From: an uncultured Alphaproteobacteria bacterium
GTDB lineage: Bacteria; Pseudomonadota; Alphaproteobacteria; RF32; CAG-239
Reading direction: 5' to 3'
DNA: 14,881 bases
NCBI GenBank assembly: GCA_934271195.1
Contig: CAKQRB010000072.1
Span: forward strand, 1-14,881
The first letter of the stretch is position 1; each line of letters opens with the position of its first letter. A program made the position numbers and the translations under genes. Positions 7,249 through 14,704 of this stretch are shown here, one piece after another. Below the pieces are notes generated by a model. It searched no databases, was not told where the DNA came from, and saw only the letters and a list, made by a program, of their open reading frames with translations.

Positions 7249-7335
7249 TGGCGGAGAGTATAGGACTCGAACCTATGCATCCCAATCGGGATGACAGATT
7301 AGCAATCTGCTGCATTACCACTCTGCCAACTCTCC
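7249..7335 (-). tRNA. tRNA-Ser, anticodon GCU
   Basis: The complementary strand from 7335 folds as a class II tRNA. The acceptor stem is GGAGAGU (7335-7329) with ACUCUCC (7259-7253), followed by discriminator G and an encoded CCA (7251-7249). The anticodon stem GCAGA/UCUGU encloses the loop UUGCUAA, giving anticodon GCU for codons AGC and AGU. The long variable arm AUCCC-GAUU-GGGAU is the hallmark of tRNA-Ser, and the T arm is AUAGG-UUCGAGU-CCUAU. It has its own promoter and terminator. Open frames that run through it on either strand are spurious. Confidence 0.97.
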
Positions 7336-7352
7336 GCAAGTTCGGTTTTATA

Positions 7353-7379
7353 TGTATAATATCTTTTCCGCTCCGTCAA
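7353..7379 (-). promoter_or_regulatory. Putative promoter of tRNA-Ser(GCU)
   Basis: On the minus strand TTGACG (7374-7379) is followed after 15 bp by TATACA (7353-7358), and the tRNA begins about 17 nt downstream. The -35 matches five of six positions; the -10 matches four and the spacing is short. The position is right for a tRNA promoter. The 167 bp between the tRNA and the next ORF hold no other recognisable feature. Confidence 0.45.
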
Positions 7380-7502
7380 TACCTTTTTTATTTTTTTATT
7401 CACAAATCAGCTTTTGCTGTTTGCAAAAAACAATCCATGTTGACAATTAACATTCAGAAATTCTATATTTTTTATAGAAACAAATTATAAAACATATTAT
7501 TT

Positions 7503-7790
7503 ATGAAAACACAAAGATTATTTATTGCGCTGATACTTGTTCTGGGAGTTGTCTGTTGTTCTTGTTCATCTTATTATCAGGCCGGCACGCCGCTCTCACC
7601 CAAATACTATTATTGTATTGTCGGAGATTCGATTAGTTCTTCGCCTGTTGTTCCGCATCCGAACTTTGCAACGATAGGCCCTTCGCCATCTCAAAAACAA
7701 GTGTCAGAAAAAACAGAATGGGTAAACACTATCATGTCCCGCAACAGCATCATACCTGTCATACTCATACTATTTAGCTCGCCAAATTAA
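7503..7790 (+). CDS. Possible small lipoprotein, unrecognised
   Basis: A 95-codon frame starting MKTQRLFIALILVLGVVCCS. The N-terminus looks like a signal peptide: two basic residues, a hydrophobic core (6-17), then cysteines at 18, 19 and 21 followed by Ser-rich sequence, as in a lipoprotein, although the residues before the cysteine fit the lipobox only loosely. The middle part is Ser/Pro/Tyr-rich and the end (IIPVILILFSSPN) is again hydrophobic, which is odd for a mature lipoprotein and may reflect a frameshifted or truncated gene. No clear ribosome-binding site precedes the ATG. The frame ends directly before a strong terminator, which slightly favours a real transcript. No homologue is recognised; it may be spurious. 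Confidence 0.4.
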   Translation: MKTQRLFIALILVLGVVCCSCSSYYQAGTPLSPKYYYCIVGDSISSSPVVPHPNFATIGPSPSQKQVSEKTEWVNTIMSRNSIIPVILILFSSPN

Positions 7791-7828
7791 AAAAAATCCC
7801 GCTTGTCACGATTGACTTGCGGGATTTT
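7791..7828. terminator. Bidirectional terminator between small ORF and zip gene
   Basis: AAAATCCCGC (7793-7802) pairs perfectly with GCGGGATTTT (7819-7828) around a 16-nt loop. The convergent arrangement, with a plus-strand ORF ending at 7790 and the minus-strand ZIP gene ending at 7835, fits a shared terminator. It is the probable end of the gatA-gatB-nudix-zip transcript. Confidence 0.75.
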
Positions 7829-7834
7829 ACAGAT

Positions 7835-8611
7835 TTAATTCAAAACAATATTAAGATAAGTCATAAAAATAAACCCCAAAAACAATGCAAAAGCAGAACG
7901 GTTTGTCTTATGCGTGCCATAAGTCTCTGGCAATATCTCATTTATAACTACAAAAAGCAATGTTCCTCCGGCCAAGGCCATTCCCAAAGGCACAATTTTT
8001 TCACTAAGCCCCATTGTCACCAACCCGAGAAGAGCTCCCAACGGCTGAATCAGCCCGACTGCCGCCGCTGTCAAAGCCGCTTTCAGACGGGAACATCTGG
8101 CTGCCACCAAAGAAATTGCAATCGTCAATCCTTCCGGAATATTATGCAGAGAAATCCCAATGACCAAACTGTCAGGGTTCATAAAATCTTCAGCGCTATA
8201 TGCCACCCCCACAGCCAAACCCTCCGGAATTTTATGCAGCGTAATGGCAATAATAAAAAGCCAAGCCTTCCGCAGATTAAAACCGCTCAGACCGTGATGT
8301 CCCATATTATTATGCTCATGCGGCAAAACAGCATTCAAAATCCATACCAGAGCCACACCGGCAAAAACCGCTTCCACATACCAGAACGCCGCCACATGCA
8401 CATCCGGATCAAATCGGATAATCTGCCCCATTGCTGGCACCAAAAGAGAAAAGAAAGCGGCAGCAATCATAACACCGGCCGCAATATTGAGCATAAAATT
8501 AATCTCTTCCTGCGTGTAGTTTTTTTTCAAAAAAATCATAAAACCGCCGACACCGGTAATCAGACCGGCAACCATTGCCGCCGTCAGTCCTTGTAAAAAG
8601 ACACTGTCCAT
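7835..8611 (-). CDS. ZIP-family divalent metal transporter
   Basis: Inner-membrane importer of divalent metals (zinc, possibly also iron or manganese) related to ZupT/GufA. The 258 residues are almost all hydrophobic, with about eight membrane segments. The two signature helices are present: HKIPEGLAVG (126-135) and HNIPEGLTIAI (156-166), whose His, Pro-Glu-Gly residues form the binuclear metal site, and INEILPE (223-229) supplies further ligands. A His-rich loop, LPHEHNNMGHH (96-106), lies between segments 3 and 4 as is usual in ZIP proteins. Its ATG overlaps the stop of the Nudix gene (TAATG) with AAGGA upstream, so it is translationally coupled. No metal-responsive operator was seen; expression should follow the gat operon. 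Metal specificity is not readable. Confidence 0.92.
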   Translation of the reverse strand: MDSVFLQGLTAAMVAGLITGVGGFMIFLKKNYTQEEINFMLNIAAGVMIAAAFFSLLVPAMGQIIRFDPDVHVAAFWYVEAVFAGVALVWILNAVLPHEHNNMGHHGLSGFNLRKAWLFIIAITLHKIPEGLAVGVAYSAEDFMNPDSLVIGISLHNIPEGLTIAISLVAARCSRLKAALTAAAVGLIQPLGALLGLVTMGLSEKIVPLGMALAGGTLLFVVINEILPETYGTHKTNRSAFALFLGFIFMTYLNIVLN

Positions 8612-9186
8612 TACAATTTCCTTTCTTTAATCTTTTCCATAATCCGTTTATAAACTGGCGCCGTTGCCTCTTCGTTAGCCACAGCCAACAGCCGCTCATT
8701 AGCAATCCAACTCACAGCTCTGTTCTCGTCAGGCTTGGGGCGGACAAACTCATGTTCGTCAGCCTCAAACAAGTAGGTAAAATTCAAATGCAAATGGGCC
8801 GGAATCTGCATTTGGTTTTTATAATGCGCTCCGACCCCGAGAATACAAAAATCAACTGGCTCGTCAGCCAGCAATTTCATAGACTGCAGGCCGCACTCTT
8901 CCGCGGCTTCTTTTCGCGCCACGGCGACCAAATCCGTCTCACCGTCGGCATGACCGCCAAACCAGCCCCAATGCTTGTACAGATTATGAAAACCAAGCAG
9001 TGTATGATTGCGCCGCGCATTGACAATCCAGCAGGAAACAGTAATATGCGCGGTCAAATTCTCTCTTTTATATAAAGAAAGCGAATTTTTCTTACGCATT
9101 TCCAAGAGTTGTACCAGAGCCTTGCGATCCGCCTCTTCCGCCTCGTCATACGGCCAGTAGGTGCCGGCCCAGTCTAAAAGCTCCAT
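8611..9186 (-). CDS. Nudix hydrolase
   Basis: A 191-residue Nudix-fold hydrolase, a family that cleaves a nucleoside diphosphate linked to another group. The Nudix box is at residues 77-100, GGHADGETDLVAVARKEAAEECGL in four parts: GGHADGE, DLVAVA, KEAAEE and CGL. The first Glu is shifted by one from the textbook G-x5-E-x7-RE-x-x-EE-x-G pattern, as in the GGHADG subgroup. AHLHLNFTYLFEAD (129-142) and PDENRAVSWI form the rest of the fold. The start at 9186 has AGGA 6 nt upstream. It lies 15 nt after gatB and overlaps the ZIP gene by one base. The substrate is unknown; the operon position suggests only co-expression, not a shared pathway. Confidence 0.9.
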   Translation of the reverse strand: MELLDWAGTYWPYDEAEEADRKALVQLLEMRKKNSLSLYKRENLTAHITVSCWIVNARRNHTLLGFHNLYKHWGWFGGHADGETDLVAVARKEAAEECGLQSMKLLADEPVDFCILGVGAHYKNQMQIPAHLHLNFTYLFEADEHEFVRPKPDENRAVSWIANERLLAVANEEATAPVYKRIMEKIKERKL

Positions 9187-9201
9187 GTCTTTTCCTATCT
9201 G

Positions 9202-10662
9202 TTATTGCGCCAGCTTTTCCGAAACCATTTTGTTCACGATCGCCGGATTGGCCTTGCCTTGGGATTTTTTGATAACCTGTCCGACAAACCAGCCCAGAAG
9301 ATTGTTTTTTCCAGCCTTATAAGAAGCAACATTTTCCGGAGAAGAAGCAATAACTTCATCGACAAGCGCCTCAATCGCGCCGGTATCCGTCACCTGCTTA
9401 AGACCTTTTTCTTCCACAATCTTATCAGGAGCCTGACCGGTTTCCGCCATAATCTCAAACACGTCTTTGGCAATTTTTCCCGAAATCACGTCTTTGGCAA
9501 TCAGATCAACCAACATACCGAGATTTTCGGGGCTAATCGGACTTTCAGAAATTCTGAGCGCGTTTTTGTTGAGCATGGCAAAAAAGTCGCCCATCATCCA
9601 GTTGGCCACCTTTTTGGCATCTCTACCCTTGGCTGCTGTCTCAAAAAACTCGGCAATCTCACGATTCTCACAAAGAATACGAGCATCATACTCAGTAATG
9701 CCTAAATCATGGACAAAGCGTTCACGTTTGGCATCAGGCAGTTCAACCATATTTTTTTTGATTCCGTCAATATACTCGTCGGAAAGCTGCAGCGGCAACA
9801 AATCAGGTTCTGGAAAATAGCGGTAATCATGAGCAAATTCTTTTTTGCGCATCACTTTTGACTTTCCGGTAGACGGATCAAACTGGCGAGTTTCCTGCTC
9901 AATTGTGCCGCCGGCTTCATAAACCTCAACATGGCGTCTAGCCTCGTTCTCAATGGCCTGCATCACAAAACGCATACTGTTGACATTTTTCATTTCCGTC
10001 CGCGTCCGGTAACCGTCCTCACCAACTTTGCGAACCGAAACATTAACGTCACAGCGCATGGAACCTTCATCCATATTGCCGTCACAAGTACCTAAGTAAC
10101 GGACAATAGAACGCAGCTTTTTCAAAAATTCACCGGCTTCTTCCGGAGAACGAAAATCCGGTTTGGTCACAATTTCCATCAAGCCCACGCCTGCGCGGTT
10201 CAAATCAATAAAACTCATACAGGGATCAAGATCATGAATGGACTTTCCTGCATCTTGCTCAATATGCAGCCGCTCAATGCCGATTTTTTTAACAAATCCG
10301 TCTTCCAACGCCACTTCAACAAAACCCTCTCCGACAATCGGATGCTGGAACTGCGTAATCTGATACCCCTGCGGCAAATCGGCATAAAAATAGTTCTTAC
10401 GAGAGAATTCAGAATACTTGTTGATTTTGGCATTCAGCCCCAAACCTGTTTTAACAGCCTGACGCACGCATTGTTCATTCAGCGTCGGCAACATTCCTGG
10501 CATTGCCGCATCGACAAAAGACACATGTGTATTCGGCTCGGCACCGAACTCGGTGGAAGAACCGCTGTACATTTTAGATTCTGAAATAATCTGACAGTGA
10601 ATTTCCAAACCGCAGATAACTTCCCACTTGTTGTTTTCGGTTTCAATAATCATCGCCGGCAT
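9202..10662 (-). CDS. gatB: Asp/Glu-tRNA amidotransferase subunit B
   Basis: GatB binds misacylated Glu-tRNA(Gln) or Asp-tRNA(Asn), phosphorylates the acyl carboxylate and uses ammonia channelled from GatA to form the amide. The length of 486 residues is normal. Recognised blocks are EVICGLEIHCQI near residue 14, KMYSGSS, the DLPQGYQITQFQHPI block, the ERLHIEQDAGKS block, MDEGSMRCDVNVSVR, KNVNSMRFV and FPEPDLLPL, followed by the C-terminal YqeY-like tail domain (GWFVGQVIKKSQGKANP). The ATG at 10662 follows the gatA stop by one base and has GGGAG upstream; an in-frame ATG three codons later is less likely. In the operon it is followed by the Nudix gene. Confidence 0.97.
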   Translation of the reverse strand: MPAMIIETENNKWEVICGLEIHCQIISESKMYSGSSTEFGAEPNTHVSFVDAAMPGMLPTLNEQCVRQAVKTGLGLNAKINKYSEFSRKNYFYADLPQGYQITQFQHPIVGEGFVEVALEDGFVKKIGIERLHIEQDAGKSIHDLDPCMSFIDLNRAGVGLMEIVTKPDFRSPEEAGEFLKKLRSIVRYLGTCDGNMDEGSMRCDVNVSVRKVGEDGYRTRTEMKNVNSMRFVMQAIENEARRHVEVYEAGGTIEQETRQFDPSTGKSKVMRKKEFAHDYRYFPEPDLLPLQLSDEYIDGIKKNMVELPDAKRERFVHDLGITEYDARILCENREIAEFFETAAKGRDAKKVANWMMGDFFAMLNKNALRISESPISPENLGMLVDLIAKDVISGKIAKDVFEIMAETGQAPDKIVEEKGLKQVTDTGAIEALVDEVIASSPENVASYKAGKNNLLGWFVGQVIKKSQGKANPAIVNKMVSEKLAQ

Positions 10663-10663
10663 C

Positions 10664-12130
10664 TTACTTTACTCCCTTAAAAGCCGCATCTTTTTCTAAA
10701 GCCGAAGCGGCTTTGAAAATCGTTCCCTCGTCAAAAGCCCGTCCGATCAGTTGCAAACCGAGCGGAAGACCGCTTTCGCTCAAGCCGACAGGCAAACTCA
10801 TCGCCGGAAGTCCGGCCAAATTGACCGAAACGGTAAATACGTCATTCAGCCACATCGTCAACGGATTTTCCTGCATGGATTTGTCTCCGACCGGAAAAGC
10901 TGGTGTTGGTGTTGTCGGTGTCAGAATAATGTCGCATTTTTCAAAGGCTCTCTGAAAATCGTCACGAATAAGGCGGCGTACTTTCTGGGCTTTCAGATAA
11001 TAAGCGTCATAATATCCGGCCGACAAGACATAAGTCCCGATCATAATCCGGCGCTTGACTTCTCTGCCAAAACCTTCGCTGCGGGTATTGACATACATCT
11101 CGTCCAAATGCTCGCCGTCTACACGCAAACCGTAACGCACGCCGTCATAACGCGCCAGATTGGACGAAGCCTCAGCCGGTGCGATAATATAATAAACTGC
11201 CAGCGCATATTTGGTATGTGGCAGGGAAATGTCAATAATTTCGGCCCCGCGCGCACGCAGCATTTCAATCCCTTTGTCCCAATATTTAACCATATCGGCA
11301 CTCATGCCGTCAACGCGGTATTCCTGTGGAATACCGATTTTCAGACCTTTGACATTCTGACCAAGAAAAGCCTCAAAATCAGGAACGGCAATATTAGCCG
11401 ACGTAGAATCTTTAACATCATGGCCGGACATAGTCTTAAGCAGCAAAGCGCAGTCACGCACATCTTTGGCGAGCGGACCGGCCTGATCAAGAGAAGAGGC
11501 AAAAGCAATAATACCATAACGGGAGCAACGACCATAAGTCGGTTTGATACCGGTCACGCCGCAATAAGCCGAAGGCTGACGAATAGAACCGCCGGTATCC
11601 GTTCCCAGCGCTCCGGCACAAATATTAGCAGCCACGGCCGCCGCCGAACCGCCGGAAGATCCGCCGGCAACCAGATCTCGACTGTCATTTTTAGCCTTCC
11701 ACGGATTAATCGCCGGCCCGTAATAGCTGGTCTCATTGCTTCCGCCCATGGCAAACTCGTCCATATTCAGCTTGCCGAGAAAAGTTGCGCCGGCATTCAA
11801 CAGATTCGACGTAACGCTAGATTCATAGGGCGGAACAAAACCGTCCAAAATATGAGAACAAGCAGTTGTCCGAATACCTTTTGTGCAAAATAAATCTTTC
11901 ACGCCGAGAGGAATACCGTCCAAAGCCAGCGCCGAACCGTTTTGATAACGTTCATCGGAAGCCTTGGCCTGCTCCAACGCTTTTTCCGGCGTTTCCAACA
12001 CATAAGCGTTATAAGAGCGGTTACTTTCCATGGCCTCAATATAAGCCCTGTTCAGCTCTGTTGCGGAAAATTCTTTCTTTTTTAATCCGCCCAAAGCTTG
12101 AGAAATTGTCAAATCTGTTAACTTAGCCAT
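10664..12130 (-). CDS. gatA: Asp/Glu-tRNA amidotransferase subunit A (glutaminase)
   Basis: Amidase-signature enzyme that releases ammonia from glutamine for GatB. The length of 488 residues is normal. The Ser-cisSer-Lys triad is intact: Lys78 in GVKD, Ser158 in AGGSSGGSAAAVA and Ser182 in GTDTGGSIRQPS, with the 24-residue spacing between the two serines seen across the family. YGRCSRYGIIAFASSLDQAGP matches the substrate-site region. Upstream, AAGAAAG is only a weak ribosome-binding site. It is separated from gatC by 354 bp containing a tandem repeat, unlike the usual tight gatCAB arrangement, so it may depend on its own promoter or on read-through. A large frame on the other strand (10751-11893) is a shadow. 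Confidence 0.97.
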   Translation of the reverse strand: MAKLTDLTISQALGGLKKKEFSATELNRAYIEAMESNRSYNAYVLETPEKALEQAKASDERYQNGSALALDGIPLGVKDLFCTKGIRTTACSHILDGFVPPYESSVTSNLLNAGATFLGKLNMDEFAMGGSNETSYYGPAINPWKAKNDSRDLVAGGSSGGSAAAVAANICAGALGTDTGGSIRQPSAYCGVTGIKPTYGRCSRYGIIAFASSLDQAGPLAKDVRDCALLLKTMSGHDVKDSTSANIAVPDFEAFLGQNVKGLKIGIPQEYRVDGMSADMVKYWDKGIEMLRARGAEIIDISLPHTKYALAVYYIIAPAEASSNLARYDGVRYGLRVDGEHLDEMYVNTRSEGFGREVKRRIMIGTYVLSAGYYDAYYLKAQKVRRLIRDDFQRAFEKCDIILTPTTPTPAFPVGDKSMQENPLTMWLNDVFTVSVNLAGLPAMSLPVGLSESGLPLGLQLIGRAFDEGTIFKAASALEKDAAFKGVK

Positions 12131-12198
12131 CTTTTTTCTTTCTTGTTTAATACCAAAATAAAATTACCGCAGAACCTGTCCGACAGACACATCAAACA

Positions 12199-12479
12199 GC
12201 AAATTGCTTTAGAAAACTCTCTGCCGGTTCTCTAAAAACTCCGTCAGGGAGAATTTATAAAGTAATTTGCCAAGCGAAGAAAATTTTAGCGTACAAATTA
12301 GTACGTGAATTTTCTGAGACTGCCGCAAATTGCTTTAGAAAACTCTCTGCCGATTCTCTAAAAACTCCGTCAGGGAGAATTTATAAAGTGATTTGCCAAG
12401 CGAAGAAAATTTTAGCGTACAAATTAGTACGTGAATTTTCTGAGACTGCCGCAAATTGCTTTAGAAAACTCCCTGCCGG
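12199..12479. repeat. 126-bp tandem repeat, 2.2 copies, between gatC and gatA
   Basis: Copy 1 is 12199-12324, copy 2 is 12325-12450 and a partial third begins at 12451 and fades after about 12479. Copies 1 and 2 differ at only two positions (a G/A in CCGGTT versus CCGATT, and A/G in AAAGTAATT versus AAAGTGATT). Each unit contains two inverted repeats. The first has roughly 23-nt arms (12199-12221 with 12248-12270) sharing GCAAATT-n-CTTTA. The second is GAAAATT..GTAC-AAATTA-GTAC..AATTTTC (12279-12314). The period is 42 codons, and the plus-strand frame of position 12199 is open from 12151 to a TGA at 12526, encoding for example KLSAGSLKTPSGRIYK and AYKLVREFSETAANC, but without an ATG before or inside it. 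It is a palindromic intergenic element; its family is not known to me. Confidence 0.9.
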
Positions 12480-12485
12480 AGTTTT
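12465..12485 (-). terminator. Hairpin directly after gatC, possible weak terminator
   Basis: AAAACTCC (12465-12472) pairs perfectly with GGAGTTTT (12478-12485) around a 5-nt loop. The hairpin touches the gatC stop codon and its distal arm lies in the partial third copy of the tandem repeat. On the minus strand only UUUUC follows the GC part, so termination would be partial; it could attenuate read-through from gatC to gatA or protect the gatC mRNA end. Confidence 0.45.
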
Positions 12486-12772
12486 TACTCTACGACTTTC
12501 GGCACCGCATAATACCCATACGCTTTGAGCGGCGCATTCTGCAAAACTTCTTCCTGAATATTGCCGTCAGTCACTTCATCTTTGCGCATGGTAATAAAAT
12601 GCTCGTTCACGGAAGCCAGCGGCTCCACACCGTCCGTATTTACTTCGTTAAGCTCGTTAATCCAGTTCAGGATTTTGTTAAATTCTTGTTCCGTAGCGGC
12701 AACTTTATCTTCATCAATTCTCAAACGCGATAAAAAAGCCACCTTTTTTACATCTTCGGCACTGATTGTCAT
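12485..12772 (-). CDS. gatC: Asp/Glu-tRNA amidotransferase subunit C
   Basis: Small subunit that wraps around and holds the GatA-GatB interface of the tRNA-dependent amidotransferase. The family pattern is clear: ISAEDVKKVAFLSRLRI at the N-terminus, the central EFNKILNWINELNEVNTDGV, then the VEPLASV segment and a C-terminal NAPLKAYGYYAVPKVVE ending in the typical VPKVVE. The ATG at 12772 (95 residues) is chosen because AGGA lies 7 nt upstream; the ATG at 12778 is only one base from that AGGA. It follows sppA by 77 nt, which contains a likely promoter. Separation from gatA by a repeat block is unusual. Confidence 0.95.
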   Translation of the reverse strand: MTISAEDVKKVAFLSRLRIDEDKVAATEQEFNKILNWINELNEVNTDGVEPLASVNEHFITMRKDEVTDGNIQEEVLQNAPLKAYGYYAVPKVVE

Positions 12773-12810
12773 CTTCATGTCCTAAAAATACATTTTCATT
12801 AAACGGAGTC

Positions 12811-12839
12811 AGAATATTCAAAAACGATTCAAATTTCAA
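12811..12839 (-). promoter_or_regulatory. Putative sigma-70 promoter of gatC
   Basis: On the minus strand TTGAAA (12834-12839; five of six) is followed after 17 bp by TATTCT (12811-12816; four of six), in the short gap between sppA and gatC. The leader would be about 30 nt and carries AGGA for the second ATG of gatC. The motif TTGAA occurs three times in the surrounding 30 bp. This suggests that the gat operon is transcribed independently of sppA. Confidence 0.5.
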
Positions 12840-12849
12840 TCATTTTTAT

Positions 12850-14670
12850 CTACATAATCACCTTTAGAGGCGGCAATATCGCATCAAAATTCAATCTCTG
12901 CCACAAACGCCATTCTTCCATAAGCCCTTTTTCCAGTTTTGAGCGAGATTCAATCATCACCTTCGGAGTGTTTTTCAAAATCTCATTAAGTTTTTCAGCC
13001 AATGTCTTTGGTTCAGGATAATAGATTACCTCAAACTTTTCTTCAGCTCCGATACCAGCCAACTCTTTAGCTTTCATAATTGCTTCGTTCACACCGCCGA
13101 TACCATCGACCAGCTTAAACCGGACAGCATCTTCTCCGGTCCAAACCCGCCCGCGCGCCAAAGCATCAATCTTCTCAGGCGCAATCTTGCGTTCCTGAGC
13201 CGTTTTAGCGGTAAAATCGCGATAAACATTGTCCAAAGAACGGTTAAAGGCTTCTTTCTCACTGGCAGAAAACATTCTGCTTGTCGTCAGCAAACCGGCG
13301 TTCCGGCCAAAATTGACCTGCCCCCAATGTACGCCGAGTTTATTCCACAGTTTCTGCAGTACAATCTTGCCACCCAAAACTCCGATAGACCCAGTAACAG
13401 TCGACGGCTCGGCATAAATGTAGTCACCGGCCAGAGAAACAAAATACCCGCCGGAAGCGGCATAATCCCCTTGCGAAACCACCACCGGCAGTTTGCGCGT
13501 CAGTTTCATTTTCTTTAAAGCATACCAGATTTCGTTTGCCGCATTATAACTCCCGCCCGGCGAGTTCACGCGCAAGACCAAAGCTTTTACTTGCGGATTG
13601 TTGGCAATCTTGTCCAAATACTGCGCAATGGTTTCCGAACCGCTGACAAACTCATTGCGCACCGGATTATACAAACTTTTTCCGGTATCTATCGTTCCCT
13701 CAATCGCCAAAAAAGCCACGGCCGACATATTTTTTCTTTCCGGATTGAGTTGCGCCAGATAATCATAGACGCTGACAATCTCGGCATTCTTATAACGGAA
13801 AGTAATTTCCTGAATCATATCCGGCCGGTAAGCGGTATAATCGATTAATCCGGCTGCAATTCCGTCATTTGAACGGATCGGCGCATTGTTGACCAATGCC
13901 GCCAGATTTTTCAACCCGATTTTCCGATCAAGGCTGATATCCGCCATAATTCGTCCGAACAAAGAGTTTCCGAGCTTTAAAGTCTCTTCCAGATGTTCCT
14001 TGGAAAACTGGTTTGACAACAGCGGCGCAACGGCATTTTTATATTCATAACGGGTATAAAACTCGGGCGTTACGCCGATTTTATCCAAAAAATCTTTCAC
14101 AAACGGCATTTCTATACTAATGCCGGTCAGCCCGATGTCAGTATCCGGCTGCATCCAAATCTCGTCAAAAGCAGAGGCCAGATAATATTCTGAAGTTCCG
14201 CCGCCAAACTCTCCCATCCCCGGAGCATAAATATAAGCCTTCTTACCGCTTGCCCGAATAGCCTTAATCACATTACGCAATTCCTGAATCTGCGCCAGTC
14301 CGAGAGAAGAGTTGCTGACCTCCGCCACCACAGCTTTAATGCGGGGATCTGCTATGGCTGTTCCCAGAGCCTTTAACAAATCAAAATAACTGATTCCGGG
14401 CACTTCCGTAATATCGGAAATAAGCGTGTCTTCCCTGACCTCTGAAACGGCATCGTCAAAATTCACAAACAATATGGCCTGTTCCGGTACGGGTTGCGCC
14501 GGCGACGCTTCTTTCCGCAACAGGCTGATAACCACCACCGTCAATAACACAAACAAAATCCCCAGAATGGCAAAAGCATAAGTCACGGCTTTGATAAGCA
14601 GCTTAATACTCAAAAATTTTCTCTGGTTTTTTCCTGCCATTTTTGGAAAAGGTTCATTTATCTGCGCCAT
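12850..14670 (-). CDS. sppA: Signal peptide peptidase SppA, long (67K) type
   Basis: Inner-membrane serine protease that degrades signal peptides left after preprotein cleavage. The 606 residues place it with the two-domain, E. coli-like form. A single N-terminal membrane segment lies at about residues 31-51, preceded by a Lys-rich stretch, so the bulk is periplasmic. The catalytic dyad is split between the tandem domains as expected: Lys211 in YEYKNAVAPLLSNQFS of the N-terminal domain and Ser406 in QGDYAASGGYF of the C-terminal domain. LRVNSPGGSYNAANEI (366-381) and STVTGSIGVLGGK are further family blocks. The start has GCGGAGG a few bases upstream, the best ribosome-binding site of the minus-strand genes. 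It has its own likely promoter at 14705-14734. Confidence 0.96.
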   Translation of the reverse strand: MAQINEPFPKMAGKNQRKFLSIKLLIKAVTYAFAILGILFVLLTVVVISLLRKEASPAQPVPEQAILFVNFDDAVSEVREDTLISDITEVPGISYFDLLKALGTAIADPRIKAVVAEVSNSSLGLAQIQELRNVIKAIRASGKKAYIYAPGMGEFGGGTSEYYLASAFDEIWMQPDTDIGLTGISIEMPFVKDFLDKIGVTPEFYTRYEYKNAVAPLLSNQFSKEHLEETLKLGNSLFGRIMADISLDRKIGLKNLAALVNNAPIRSNDGIAAGLIDYTAYRPDMIQEITFRYKNAEIVSVYDYLAQLNPERKNMSAVAFLAIEGTIDTGKSLYNPVRNEFVSGSETIAQYLDKIANNPQVKALVLRVNSPGGSYNAANEIWYALKKMKLTRKLPVVVSQGDYAASGGYFVSLAGDYIYAEPSTVTGSIGVLGGKIVLQKLWNKLGVHWGQVNFGRNAGLLTTSRMFSASEKEAFNRSLDNVYRDFTAKTAQERKIAPEKIDALARGRVWTGEDAVRFKLVDGIGGVNEAIMKAKELAGIGAEEKFEVIYYPEPKTLAEKLNEILKNTPKVMIESRSKLEKGLMEEWRLWQRLNFDAILPPLKVIM

Positions 14671-14704
14671 AACACCTCCGCAAAGCTAAAAAGATAACAT
14701 AATC

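Noticed and set aside
7074..7490. A 138-codon plus-strand frame
   Set aside because: It runs straight through the tRNA-Ser gene and two terminators and has no ribosome-binding site.
7817..8596. A 259-codon plus-strand open frame
   Set aside because: It is antisense to the ZIP transporter gene, which has both metal-binding signatures. The product is a His/Gln/Asn-rich shadow of the membrane helices.
10751..11893. A 380-codon plus-strand open frame
   Set aside because: It lies wholly antisense to gatA, whose motifs and catalytic triad are intact. The translated product has no recognisable domain and a biased composition typical of a reverse-strand shadow.
12199..12479. The tandem repeat as a CRISPR array
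   Set aside because: The units are contiguous 126-bp copies with no short-repeat/unique-spacer pattern.
12151..12528. The open frame through the tandem repeat as a protein-coding gene
   Set aside because: There is no ATG and no ribosome-binding site; the only common alternative start is a GTG late in copy 2. The frame also ends antisense inside gatC. The open frame is reported as a property of the repeat, not as a CDS.
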